Assembly (NCBI GenBank): GCA_025403435.1 | Contig: CM046351.1 | Coordinates: forward strand, 593,796-657,795 | Origin: Artocarpus heterophyllus | Lineage: Eukaryota > Streptophyta > Magnoliopsida > Rosales > Moraceae | Length of the DNA: 64,000 nucleotides | Direction of reading: 5' to 3' | Shown here: positions 23,801 through 36,135 of the stretch, in pieces | How positions within the stretch are numbered: position 1 is the first letter of the stretch | Layout of the letters: every line of letters begins with the position of its first letter | Made by a program: the position numbers and the translations under genes | The notes under the pieces: model-generated | Told to the model about the DNA's origin: nothing | Databases searched by the model: none | Seen by the model: the letters and a program-made list of their open reading frames with translations, nothing else

Positions 23801-25463
23801 TAAGCTGTTTTACAAAGAGGGAAAAACACTTCTACTACAGGAGCTGGAGTGTGCTCTGATGCAACCTCCTCTTCTCCTTTGGGACTTGTGTCTGAAAGAC
23901 AAAACCTAATTTCTGCACAATCTAAAGAAGAGAGATGTCCTTTAGATGCTCATTGTTTACAGTTTGGTACTCGTGGAAATGGAGGTATTTATTGAACTTA
24001 TTTGTAGCCCCAATTATTTATGCTAAACATTACCACACTATCAATAGGTGCCCATCTTTTCCATTTATTGCTTATTGTTCTCATATCTGCCACCTGATTA
24101 AATTTCTGAAAAAATGTTTCATCACCTTTGGTTCATAGATTATTTTTAATTCAGTAATGTCTTACGACTTTATCTTGATGTATTCTTGACTTAACACGTT
24201 TGTTATCATTTTTATTTTGTTATTAGCTAATGTATTTGCTTTAGAAGTTTATGTATCTGGGATTTGAGATCGCGGCATTCAACATAGGATCTTTTTTTAT
24301 GTCTATGACTTGGTCTTTTCAAAGTTCAGTTTTTCTAATGTCAAAGATTGCTTTTCAGGAACAAATTGTATTTTTCCCAGTGACATAGTTCCATTTACAA
24401 GAAGACCACTTTTCTTAGTTATTGATGGCGACAGAAATGAAACTTTTGAGGTAAAGAATTATCCACCATCTTCTTAGACATGTACAAGTACAGCAGTTTT
24501 CAGTCGTGATGTGTTAGCTTCAACTTTGAGCCACTTATGTTTATGGGTTGCTTTGCTGTTGAAATCTAGGATTTTTTAAGGAGACGTGTTGTGTTAGGAT
24601 AATATTTATTTCATGTTTTTTCACCTGTATAAAAGGTTATCCGGATAATATGTGTAGGGCATAAATGGAGCAGAAAAGGGAGAAACAGCCACAATTCTTC
24701 TTTCTCCATGCACTTCGTATCCCTACACCAGCACCGACTTATCCCATCATTCGAGTGGAAGTCTATTCACTGCTTTTCTAACAGCTCCAGTGCAGGCTTT
24801 CTGTCTCTTGCTTGGTATTTCAGGCTCAGATGTTGAAATGGTGTGTTCAACAGTCGACCTTCTCTCTTGTAATGCTTGACAAATAGTGGTTATTTGATTC
24901 TTTTTCACAGGACTTACAGTGACAAAATTATTCAGGATTTATATTTTAAGTCAGAGAATCTGCTTTCCTCTTCCTTAAACGAATGGGGATCGCATTTGAT
25001 TGCATCGGACTCTCTTCACCCTGTTTGGGCACAGATTTTAGGTGATCCATTCATAAGGCGACTTGTTTTAAGGTACTCGGTTTCTATTCGTTCATGTCTG
25101 AAGTGGACGTATATATAAACAACTTGGCATTCTGGGTTTAATGGATTGTAATTACTTACCGTAAGTTGAAGATTTATTATTATGTTTTTATAAGCAAGAT
25201 TTATGTATTTTCTTTTCTACAGGTTTCTATTCTGCCGGGCCGTGCTTGCATCATACACTCCCACCTTCAATAAGACGGAATTCGTTCCTAGGTGTGTGCC
25301 AAGCCTTCCAGATTCTCTTTCGCCATCAACGGTCACATGTCAGACTCTTGTTATGCAGATTGCAAATGTGTTTGGCGTCACTAGCAGTTTTAGAATCTCT
25401 GATGAAGTTGTACTTGCTGGAAATATGACACATGGTGACACAGACTCAATGTCATCTTCTTGA
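20850..25463 (+). CDS. SCAI homologue (DUF3550/UPF0682 family), 10 exons
   Basis: Exons: 20850-20989, 21632-22028, 22502-22696, 22862-23083, 23654-23720, 23841-23984, 24359-24450, 24658-24842, 24911-25072, 25223-25463. They total 1845 bp (614 residues). The text matches SCAI throughout: FWSLVQKADKKFSKIRHLPY, VFKVYTQVWKMQQENRQKLV, GEIASRIAQLYFGHYMRTSQ, VKFSELTLDTFRMVQCLEWE and PVWAQILGDPFIRRLVLR. Human SCAI binds MRTF/SRF and DNA-repair factors; the plant role is not established to my knowledge. The glycine/glutamine-rich N-terminus (QGGQQQSQSGGGG) is probably disordered. The exon 8 donor is uncertain: the frame is kept with exon 8 ending at 24842 (donor GTGTTC), while the neighbouring GTGTGT at 24841 would lead to a stop. 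Intron 1 holds a degenerate 146-bp tandem duplication and a G15 run. Confidence 0.93.
21041..21330. repeat. Degenerate tandem duplication in SCAI intron 1
   Basis: AACTTGATAGTTCAATCA starts at 21048 and again at 21194, a 146-bp period. The following text (GGAGAAAAATTTAAATTTGAACCCTA-like) is shared. A weaker third copy starts near 21420. Confidence 0.7.
21348..21362. repeat. Homopolymer G run
   Basis: Fifteen consecutive G in intron 1 of the SCAI homologue. Length may be affected by sequencing error. Confidence 0.8.
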
Positions 25464-28400
25464 AGCTTGACAAAGAGCCAAAATCTCTTTTAGAACATTC
25501 ATGGTTTGTGTTTTCGCTGATATGCATAATATTCATGGATCAACCTCAATCCACGAATGGTGTTCCATTTCTGTGTTTTCGAAGAAGAAAACCCTGAAAG
25601 CGCGTGGTTTTTCCTGGTTTTATAGGACTTACAGCTGAATGTTTTCTTATTCTTTCTCTTTTATTTACTATTTTTTTTTGAATCTAAAGTCATGAATGTA
25701 TGCAATTGTTTCAAGGGAAAATCTCAATGTGTAATTTTTTCAATTTCCCAAGTAATACAACAGATCTTACTAGTGAAATAACTTTTTTTTTTAATAATAG
25801 TAATAATCAAATAAGAGTTGAAAAACGAATTAACTTTAATGCTCCGTTTGCTAAGAAGGAAAGAAAAGAGGAGGGAAAAAAAACTATGAAAGAAAGATAA
25901 TTATAGGGAAAAGAAAGATTTTAATTTTTTCTTTCATTTGTTTAATATATGAAGGTGGTGAGAAAATAATTTTATTTTCTCTTATTTTATATTGCAAAAA
26001 AAACCCAAAGAATAGAAAAACTTTTACTAATATAATTATTATTTTACTCAAATATTATTTAGCTATTTCTTTAATTTGACGCCTAAATTTTTTGTTGAGA
26101 TTTTGATGAAAAAGAAAGATAAATTAATAACTTTATTTTTTTTTTTGTATTGTTGTCAAACTATTTTTTTACAAAATCCACATATATTTAAATAGATCAA
26201 TTTTGGTGGGATTTACGTGTCTTTTTTTTCCACCCACTTTTCCTTTCCATTTTAATTTCTTTTTTACTAAACACCCCATCATAATAATTTCTCTTCCAAA
26301 ATCCTCCAAATGTTTTCTTTCCCTTCATTTTTCACGCATACCAATCAATGCATAAATGAACATATCACAAGGGCAGACAAGTTACATAATTATAAGAGTT
26401 GTAAAAAAAAAAAAAAAAAAGGGAGAAGAAAATAGAGTTGAACTTAGAATTCACTAATTGTGAAACATCTTTTTAGTAACAATTCGGATGGTACATATTC
26501 AATCATTACAAGCTTTTTTAGCAATCTCGCTTGAATTAATAAATTTCAAATGTTACAGTGTAAAACTTTCACATATTATAATAAAAAACAAAAATTTACT
26601 ATAGTATAAAGTTTTCACTTGCTACAGTATTTAGGTTTCACTTGCTATAGTGTTTAGGTTGTAACTTGGTATTCAAACACTCTCACAATATTCACTTTAC
26701 ATAGTTATGGCTATTCGCTCTTTCAATATTTCTCCTGCACTGGGCTTCAACACTTTTGGCCACTTGGCGGATCTCCCATAGATTTGAAAAAAGTTGGATA
26801 CAGTCTGAAAAGAAGAAATATGAGACAGATTTGCGATTCAATATCAACATGATTAATTCATAATAAGTAACATATGTTAACATGATTTAATTCATAATAA
26901 TTAATATATATTTTTGTTATAAGCTGTATCTCGTTTTCTTCATAGCCCCACTAATTAATAACCAACTACAAATACAAGTTGCAACAAAAATTATAAGCAA
27001 TATTACAGAGACCACTTTCAGTTCTCATATCAATATTGATGAAATCTAATTCTGGTAGCAAGGCATACATAAGAAAGAAACGATGCCTAAAAAGCAATGA
27101 AAGTCGTACCTTTACCCTGCTGGCTCAGAGGTCCCAGCTCTTATATCCGGAGTCGCTGAATGTATGAGAAACACATAGATGGTTGCCCGTTTGATGGAAA
27201 TTCCCAATTTCATCACAAATTAAAAATGTGCTAAAGGAATCCATTGCAATTTGCATATGATGAAAAGTAAAATCCGAAAGTGATGAATTCATGAGTACCA
27301 TAAATGGCAGCAAAGGGGCTGTTGTAGCTTAAAGTTAAAGTCCATTCCACTCCTTCTTTGCCTTCTCTTAAGGGATTGCAAGCCATCTCTACTTCATTGT
27401 AATTTCAGAGTTTCTCAACAAAACACAGAATAGAAGTTAAGAAGGCGTTTTACATACGGACACAATTCACAAACTGGCCTAAACATGTACACCACGCAGA
27501 TAACAAACCAAAAATTTTCCTCCTTCCAATCTCAGAAATCCAAACACAATCGTGAAAAGGCAATCAGTTCAAACAGTACAATGCAAGCATAGTCCTAGTG
27601 AAGCAGCAAAAGTACCATGCCAAATTTCTCAGAGTGAATGGACGAGGGTATGTGGCATTGAAAAGCAAGCACTGATTATAAGAACTAGTACTCATTTTAA
27701 GGTTGAAGACCTAACGTCGGAGTTATATTTCCCAATAGTGGAATGATCGTGAAGGATAGAAAACACTAGTTAGGGAATAGTGACTAAACATTAGTCAAAA
27801 ACTCCCATAACCGAAGGGTGGCTAATCAAATGATTATAACCACAAGAAACTACTTCCTACTTCCTAGTGACAATAACCGACAAATCAACATACAGAAGAA
27901 TACTAAAAAAACAGTAACTTCATATTTGAGCAGAACATCGACAAATGGAAATAAATCAGGATCAAAAACTATGGCTAAAGATTGGTTGTAAAACGCAAAA
28001 GAAATATGATTAAATTTGGTTGTAAAATGCAAAAGAAATATGATTAAATGGTTTTTACGAAAATAAGTCAAATAAAAAAAATACCATACTAGGTAATCTC
28101 TATGACGATAAGCATCAGTTCAATGTAGATCTTCCTCCTCCAATAGCTCAAGGTGAGTTCTTAAGCAACAGGATGGACCTAAGAAAACAATATAAAGGGG
28201 ATTCATCACGCTTTATCATATCTCACATCAAAATTTAGAACACAATAGGCACACTACTGAATGAGGAAAAATTCTATGTTACTTAGCAGGAACCAAACCT
28301 CTAGTTACGATCCAAGTCCCAATTCCTAGCCATTCTAATGAATTCCCTCTTTGCCGCAATGACCCTACACCAGAAGGAATTCCGACTTCCCATGATCTGC

Positions 28401-28749
28401 GAGGACCATTAACCAAGTAAAGCTAAGCTCCTATTTTCGCCATCATCACATTTTCCAAATTATTGCACATAGGTCATAACATCTACGTCAACATAAACTA
28501 TATTGGACAATAAAACAGATTTTATATAACTTTTTCCACAAATTTAAGTTGAAAAACACATAATACATGTGTGTCCGCGCCTGTATGTATAGCAGGAGCC
28601 TTTTGCTTATCAAAATAAACATTGACTAACCAGTATATATTTGTATGCTAGAACTTATCAAAAGATTCATTCCTATACAGGTTGGCATTTTCAAAATCAT
28701 GATCATACCACATGGAGATTTATAGTCCAGATCCAACAATTTTTCTAGC
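25464..28749. other. Gene-poor region between SCAI and the PPR pseudogene
   Basis: AT-rich. About 25840-26285 may be a decayed MITE: a purine-rich start (CTCCGTTTGCTAAGAAGG) and a roughly complementary end (TTACTAAACACCCC). A 34-bp tandem duplication lies at 27984-28051. A 62-codon open frame at 27313-27125 (minus) has a protein-like C-terminus (NHLCVSHTFSDSGYKSWDL) that I do not recognise. No confident gene. Confidence 0.4.
27984..28051. repeat. Tandem duplication, 34-bp unit, 2 copies
   Basis: GGTTGTAAAACGCAAAAGAA at 27984 and GGTTGTAAAATGCAAAAGAA at 28018; the rest of the unit is nearly identical. Confidence 0.85.
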
Positions 28750-30329
28750 TTAAATACTTTTCAAAGTGCTTTCCATTATATGATTGGGCACTAACCCTTT
28801 CTTGATCACGCCCTCAAGAAGCTTGAGAGCATGGTCTATTTTATTAACCTTCATGTAACCAATGGCCAATATTTGGCCGAATACCCTTTGAACTCATTTG
28901 TCCAAGGACTTCCTTCGCTTTGCCCACTCCACCTTGTAAGCAATACCCCTTAATAAATGTAGTGTAGGTTATTCTACAAGGCTTAGGACCATGTAAATTC
29001 ATCTTATCGAAAACTTTTATGGAATTTTCCATCATTCGTTGTTCACAAAATGCATCCAAAATTCCATTCACAGCTACTACATCAGGAAAAATTTTCCAAT
29101 TCACCATCTCATCAATTAACCTCATGGCTTCTTTCCATTGACCTGAATGACACAATCCATAAATTAACACGGTGTAAGTGACAAGGTCTGGCATTATATC
29201 TCTTTCAACCATTAAATGAAACACACCGAGGGCTTCTTTATGTTGTCTTTGCCTGAAAAGGGTGCGCATGATAATGGTGAAAGCTACTCCATTCTCCAAG
29301 ATGGATTCATTCTCCAATTCATCCAATAAATCAACAGCTTTCCTCCATTGACCTAAATGGCAAAATCCACAAGCTAAAGAGCTGTATGCTACGACAACAG
29401 GCTTAAAACCTTTATTTCTCGTTCTGTCCATGAAATAAAAAAGATCTTCAATCCCCGCTTCCTTGACCAAAGAATCCAACACAACATTGAATATAAAAAT
29501 ATCAGGAGAGAACTTCCAATTTCCCATAATTTCTAAGAATTTTGTTGCTTCTTCCCAACGACTAGATTTGCATAATCCGTGAATCAACAAATTACAAATG
29601 AAGACATCTGGTCGAACACCACGGTTGATCATATCTTCAAACAAGCCAAAGGCCTCTCAATTTTTCCTTCTTTCCACAGCCTAGAAAAAATAGGACTATA
29701 ACAACCTGAGTTCGGCTTAATCCCGCGGCGGTGGTTGCCCTCGTGCTTATGCTTAAGCAATGCAAGTGCCTTGGAAGTTTCTCCGGCCTTACAAAACCCG
29801 TTAATCATCGTCCCATAAATAATTCCGTCGAGCGGGTGTCCCTTCTCTACAATTTTAAAGAACAACTCCACGGCCGCAGCCACCGAGCCTCGCAACGAGA
29901 GGCCGTGGAGCAGAGTATTCAGCGTCCGAAAATCGAGCTTAAGGCCGTACTTAAAAATAATAGCGAAAACAGAAAAACCCAAAGCCACATTCTTTAAACG
30001 GCAAATGGATTTGATGAAAATGGTCGATGTACGAAAATTGGGTTGAAAATGGCGGCAACCAAGATGCATCAATTGTCGGTAGAGAAAAACGACAGTGGAA
30101 TGGTGTTTCATCCTGGAGATTGAAGCAAGCAAATGATTGAAAGAGGTAACGGAAGGCAGGGGCCGCATTTGAACCATGGAATCAAAGAAACCCAGAGCTT
30201 GTTCTAATGATTCCATAGAGAAGTGGAAGTAGATGAAGAATCGTTATTAGCTTTGGAGAAATGATAATGAAATTGGATTCTGTAAAAGGAGATGAGAGAA
30301 GATTTACCAGGAGAGCTTTTGCTAAACAT
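28750..30329 (-). pseudogene. Restorer-like P-class PPR pseudogene with at least three frameshifts
   Basis: The minus strand carries consecutive 35-residue PPR motifs, for example TYTVLIYGLCHSGQWKEAMR and ITYTTFIKGYCLQGGVGKAK. The layout resembles Rf-like (RFL) mitochondrial PPR proteins: an N-terminal targeting-like stretch (MFSKSSPGKSSLISFY, ATG at 30327-30329), then SLEQALGFFDSMVQMRPLPS, then repeats. The frame is broken at three places: near 30216, where the targeting stretch ends in a stop out of frame with MESLEQ; near 29655, where one base appears missing inside the GKIER/AFGLFEDM junction; and near 28866-28872, after SSKGIRPNI, where the frame jumps to GYMKVNKIDHALKLLE and ends with TAA at 28750-28752. 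No premature stop occurs within the individual segments, suggesting recent decay or sequencing indels. RNA binding and cytotype restoration are family roles only. Confidence 0.87.
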
Positions 30330-31043
30330 TTGGATTCTGCAAATGGGGATTTCTCTTCTCTCATATGCAGTGAAACGACTGCAACGGCGGCGACGCCTAT
30401 ATCTGTATCTCTTATCCGCTCTTTGGCTCAGCATTTAGGGCCTTTGAGCTCTGATTTTTTCGATCTGAGCATGCCTTTTTTTCTTTTTTGGGAAATTAAA
30501 TCCTTCAACCCTAATCCTTAAACCCGCAAGACTGAAAATTTTCAAGTAGAAAAAAAAGCCACAGATGCATGTACAAAAACGTGCGGTTTTGTGGTTTTTT
30601 TTATTAAAATAATATAGGAAATTAGCATTATGTTTGTTTCACGGGTCTATTCTAATTTTCCTTATTTCCAGCAACAATCAAAGTTTAAATTAGTATTTGA
30701 TAAAATATTTAATTTAAATTAAATTAACAGTTTAACTTGAGTTAATTTACTCCGTTTAGAGTTTAAACTCTTTTTCATTTTAATATTTTAAACTAATATT
30801 AAACAATGATTTCACACCTATATATTTGTATTTATAATTTAACACTATTATTTTATATTATTTTTAATTAAATAATTTCTTTTTACATATTTCATATTTG
30901 CTCTTTAATTAATTAAATTTTTCATGCGTCAAACTAGAGTTTCAATACTTATCCAAATACAAATTCAGATTAAATATCCTGTTTAAATTAATACTATAAC
31001 TACACATCTAAACACTAGTTCGGATTATTGTTTAAACTACATA
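30330..31043. other. Flank between PPR pseudogene and solo LTR
   Basis: AT-rich, no gene. From about 30628 the sequence GCATTATGTTTGTTTC roughly mirrors GAACCAAACGGGGCAT at about 33418, across the solo LTR. That could mean the LTR landed inside an older MITE; the match is weak. Confidence 0.35.
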
Positions 31044-33408
31044 TGTGACACCCGTTATTCTCCTAACGGGTATTGAGGTAATTAAATTAATTTTTAGTGT
31101 ATAAAAAAAATTGCTTCATTTAAATTTATTTTATAATATTTATTTTTATCTATTTTTAAATTTTCTAAAATTCTCCTATATTTATTTAGTATGATTACTA
31201 AAAAGCCTTAGAACTTCTAATAAATCTCAAAAATGTCATATTGGCATTATGTGTGTTAAAGTCTTTAGATGAGACATAAGGATATCTTTTCCAACTACTC
31301 TTGACACTCATTTTCTTTATTTCCTCCGTGACATGCTTCAACATGTCTCCTCCATAATTGTTTCTATCACTTCTCTTCAAAGACTTCATATTTTCTTCCT
31401 TTCTCTTCCACGGTTCCCACACTCTTCTTCTCATTTCTTTGCTGAAGCAAAATACTTAGAGAACTTCTTCAAGGCAGCCATAAAAATCAGCCACCATCAC
31501 CTCCATTTGAGCAAGAATTTCAGTCATACCGAAGTAAAGGAACCTGTTTTGAAGCCATTTCAAGCTTCCAACTAACCATAATCCGAGGTTAGAATCTTAT
31601 GAACAAATTTAGTCTTTCATTTATAAATTTTCTTTTATACTAAAGGATTATTCAAATTTGCGTTTTTAAACCTAAGTATATGTTTGTTGCTATTTTGGAG
31701 CATATGTATGAAGTCTAAGTGTATATGCCATAGACAGAAAATTTATATTGTTAAACTTTGTAATACCTCTATGGGCAGTGGTTATTTCTTGAAATTCTAA
31801 GATTAAATTAAAATGAATTTTATGAATTGGTTTGCATATTTGAAAAGTAGCATCCTAGGCTTTCTAACGAGCTATCATAAACCTAAATCGGAGTTGTATT
31901 TTATTTTCTAAGAATTATTCAATTTTTGTATTGAAAACTAGTAAATCTGCCAGTTTGTTATGGTATACCAGCTGCTAACCTGAACCAAGAACCCATCTTT
32001 GCTCACCACCTAATTCTTTAATGTCTTGCAACCTTTCCAATATTATCCTAAGTGATTGATGAATCTTATTAGGGACTAAAACATATAGATTACTTGTTCA
32101 CATTTTATATTGTGTTAAGACAAAAATTGTTTACTGTGGTATTCAAAAGAGATTTATATAAAAGCTTTAATGGCATACTAGTAAGATAGGTTTACACATG
32201 ATTTATTTATGAATGTAGTTGTATGTTGTGCTTTAGTTTTAATTGTCCTTATGCACGCCTTAGGATCAAGGGAGTATGGAGCTAACGTTAATTGATTCCA
32301 GGATTAAAAGATTGTTGATAAGCTTGAAAGGTAGGGATTCTATTACTCATTTTTTTGTGAGGTTTTTATAGAATTAAAATTGATTGTTTTGCCGCAATAT
32401 ATATATATCTATGTTGAACGGATATTATATGAGTATCACATATGAAACTATGACATGGACTCGTCTTGTATTGTACGGCGAGGAACATAATGAATTGACA
32501 CATGTTATAAATTGAGAAGCATGGTTAGGAAAACTGACTCTATTAATAATGATTTAATATAGAGAAATGGTGAGACATGAAGAGGGCGGCGGTTACGTCC
32601 TTGGGCATGAATACCCAAAAAGGTAAAATAGGGGGAAGGCGATGGCGATGACGCTTCCTTGGGTTGAAAGTCCCAGAACACACTGTACAGGAATCGACTT
32701 GGTGAGGACTCGGGGCTTGATGTCCCCTCACCGGAACACCCTTGGAATGTTTATAGGGTGATCAAGTGCGCCCATTTGGGTTTCGATGAGTTGAGTGATA
32801 CTCAATTTAACATGGATACCTAGGAACAATGATGATTGGTAATATTTGTATAAATGTGTAATTATGACACTTGGTAACGATTAACTACGGTATCCATAAG
32901 ATGTGATCATAATAAACCTCATAATCTGGAATATGATGTAACTTACTAACCATGCAGGTTTTAATGTGGTAATGATAAAAACCTAAAGGTGAGTAATGGC
33001 TTTCTCTACTGAGCATAGTGTCGCTCATTCCCTTATATTTTTATCTTTTCAGGATTCACTAAGTGTGAGGTGGCTACTAGAAAAATAGTTGAGGAAGTGA
33101 TGTAACTATATAACATTGGGACTGCTCAATTGTAAAGAATGTTCTTCATGATAATGTAAGCATCAATTGTTACTTTCTATGACTGTATTACAATGTGTTG
33201 AGGGTTAAAATGATGATGACAACAGTTTATATTATTAAATTTAAGGTGCTACATTAAACTGTGGTTTATTTGTCGTTTATATTTTTATTTTTGAGTTGGG
33301 AGTTTTCATTTAAGTCCCGGGCAAATTTTATTTTTAAGGTTTTACTTTTATTATTTATTTTTATTTTATCTCATTAAAAACTGTTAACCCCTATATAGGG
33401 GCGTTACA
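31044..33408 (+). mobile_element. Solo Gypsy-type LTR, 2365 bp, perfect 5-bp target duplication
   Basis: Starts TGTGACACCC at 31044 and ends GCGTTACA at 33408, termini typical of plant Gypsy LTRs such as the chromovirus Tekay/Del group. It is flanked on both sides by ACATA (31039-31043 and 33409-33413), proving one insertion event. No primer-binding site, gag-pol or second LTR is present, so it is a solo LTR left by recombination. Its last ~280 bp are nearly identical to 1-281. Short open frames inside it are chance. Confidence 0.95.
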
Positions 33409-33413
33409 ACATA

Positions 33414-33863
33414 ATTCAGAACCAAACGGGGCATAGGTTGGATTGCCTTTTTAATGACTTTTTTAAGATAAATGACCATATTTGTCTAAACAAGGGAAAT
33501 AATCTCTCGTCATTAATTATAAAGTCAAAATGAGAAAATAATCAGTAATAAACTCAAGTACATAAGTGATAAATCGTAATATATCAGCAATATAATATAG
33601 CACATCAATGGTAAACTAGAATACAACGGTAATAAACTCAACATCTATTGAATCAGAGATCACAAAAATTAGTTGTAGACATAATTTATCAATGATATAT
33701 CATAGTATAACAGTGATAAGCTCAACAGATACATATTCTTAAAACTCAACAATGGTTTTGAGAATATTGCCTAGAGAGATGGAAAGAGAGGCGAGAAATA
33801 ACGTGTTTACTTTGTTGTTGGGTTTGATGATTGTTAGGGTTTCAGAATAAGATAGTTTGTTGT
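33414..33863. other. Spacer between two solo LTRs
   Basis: 450 bp, AT-rich, no gene seen. It ends with GTTGT, the left target duplication of the next LTR. Confidence 0.5.
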
Positions 33864-35318
33864 TGTTAGATGTGTGTGCCCTAAAGAGTAAAAATGTAAT
33901 AAGTTTTTAAAGACATTTTTAACAATAAAGAATTTATTCATTATTTATATACTAAAACTTGTCCTATTTACGTTCATATTTGTTGAATGTATAATAAGCA
34001 AACAATAGTCTGAGACTATCGGTCTAAACCTTAAGAATTGGGCATATGAAAGACAGATAATGCGAAAGACATGATCTTTAAGGTGATGGTCTAAATCATA
34101 AGATCTGCAATCGAGGAAATAAAGTTGGGCGCTTTATTCATGTAAAGATTGTTATGTTGTCTATATCTCAATTGGGAGAATGGTTTGTCTTGGCCATCGG
34201 AGGTGGACTCCGTGAATAGAAACATTAGCACGTTGTCATAGGTGACGATGTGTTAGATTGAGACATAAACGGAATTGATTTGGATTAATAATTCTGTCTC
34301 GGCAATTGATTCACTTTAGACAATCATTTGAATTGTGTCCTTGAGATGAATTAATAATAATTCTGAGATGAATAGTGGGCCCGTTGTCTTGATTTGTGTC
34401 ATTTGATGTACCAAAGCGTGACACCCACATCTTAATAGTGGTATGCATGCTGGTACGTTAGAGGCATGACTCTTGATAGCGTAGACTTGTTATTCATAGA
34501 TATAAAATCCATAACTCCTCTTTAGGAGTAGTGATATCACTTATATGCGTTATCATATAATTGAAAAACTAGAGCGCTCAACCATTTGGATACATAGGTC
34601 TAACCAAATGGTATACTGTCTTTGGATGGTAAGTTTTTTGATGGTGAGAAAATGAAACGTAAGATAAAAATAATCGAGAAGGTAAGACAGAACTTGTCCT
34701 TAAACCGATTATGAATAATCATACAGGGATACGATACACTATGATATGTCATGGAGACTTAGCTATACGGGTTTTGTAATTCTATGTAGTTCGAGAGTAC
34801 AGCTCCAAGCTTTTTAGTAGAGTAGTGTTGGAGTTGATAATTATGAAATGTATATCTGAGATATTGGGTTTCGTAATTATCGGGAGCTTGAACTATATAG
34901 ATCCATTTGGTCCCTTTTGCTAGCTCACAACATCCTGTAACGATACGGCGTGCTTTTCCAACAATTGGTGACTTATGTCAGATTTATTAGATTGGTTGAA
35001 ATTTGGAAGAATCAGATAATTCATGTCTGTTTATCGGTTGAATTAATTTTGTGATAAAATTGATTCAAGATAAACTTGTTGAATTATTGGGATCGGATAA
35101 TTTTTGTTTGTTTATCGATTGATTTAATTTTGGATCAATTAGATCAAGATAAACTTGTAGAATTATTAGGAATTCATTTATTTTCCTAGAGATTATCCAG
35201 ATAAAGTTGTTTTAATCAGATAACTTTTCTATTGAGTTATTTGAATTAAAAATGAGACTTTATCTTATAGAATCTCGGGCGAAAAATAAAAGATTCGTTG
35301 AGATATTAATCGACAGTT

Positions 35319-35370
35319 CGGCCTGCTGATGGGGCTGTTCGACCTGCCGATCGTCTTGATCGGCCTACCG
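35319..35370. repeat. Phased palindromes in the solo Copia LTR, 3 copies
   Basis: CGGCCTGCTG at 35319, CGACCTGCCG at 35340 and CGGCCTACCG at 35361, exactly 21 bp apart. This is the equivalent position to 5621-5694 in the Copia A LTR. Each copy has one change from CGGCCTGCCG. Confidence 0.85.
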
Positions 35371-35490
35371 ATGAGCGAATGATAAGATCATGCGTTTTTA
35401 CGCAGATCTTATCAGATATTGATCCAAACTTGATTCTATTTCGACTTTTTGAGACCTAATCTGATAAGGACTGGCCCTAGACCCAATCTC

Positions 35491-35498
35491 TATAAATA
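35491..35498 (+). promoter_or_regulatory. Putative TATA box of the solo Copia LTR
   Basis: TATAAATA followed by GGG, in the same relative position as the TATA-like box of the Copia A LTR. It could still drive transcription outward to the right. Confidence 0.5.
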
Positions 35499-36135
35499 GG
35501 GAATAAGTCTTAAGAGTTATGCAGATCAATTGAGAGATTAAGAGTGATACTCTACTGGTGAGAATTTGAAAACTCCTTGAGATCATGAACACTAGCTTTG
35601 GGTTCTCTCGATTAGTTGGAAGGAGAGTCACCTGATGGAAGAGCTGTACGTGTGAGCCCACACTCACTTCGATCGTGGATAGAGAATAACAAAAAAGACC
35701 AGTTGGTTGAGGCTCTTTTGGAATGTTACTTCTCTGCACGCTTTGTGAGGGTTCTTCGACAATCAAATGTTAGTAAGATCTTGTTAATTTATGTATATAG
35801 CATGTCAAACTTGTGTTTTGAAAATTACGCTGATATAAAATTTTAAAATTTCACTGCGTACTATTTTTCCAACAGTTGTAAGGGTGTTCTAGTCTTTTTA
35901 TTGCAATTAGTTAATTAAGACAAGAGTGTATAGGATGATATTTACTTAAAAGGGAGAGAAAACGACCATTTTTAACTAAATCTTTAAAATAAAAGATAAA
36001 TAGTATTTTTTTTAACTTTTTAAAAAAAAATTTAAACATAGAAGATGAACAACTTATTTACATTGTAAATATAGATTATTTTAAAATACACTATTTACTT
36101 CTCTATGTTTCAAAAAAAGATGCTTTTACGGCAAT

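Larger units (their letters stand above)
33864..35874 (+). mobile_element. Solo LTR of the Copia A family, 2011 bp, perfect 5-bp target duplication
   Basis: Starts TGTTAGATGTG at 33864 and ends TTTTTCCAACA at 35874, flanked by GTTGT on both sides (33859-33863 and 35875-35879). Colinear along its length with the Copia A LTR at 5100-7133 read on the minus strand. It includes a TATA-like box at 35491 and three phased palindromes at 35319-35370. No internal element sequence follows, so it is a solo LTR. Confidence 0.95.

Noticed and set aside
31198..31575. Open frames in the solo Gypsy LTR
   Set aside because: LTR borders and target duplication show this is non-coding LTR sequence.
35398..35846. 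Open frames in the solo Copia LTR
   Set aside because: Overlapping, opposite strands, inside a defined LTR, and the matching frames in the Copia A LTR are not conserved.
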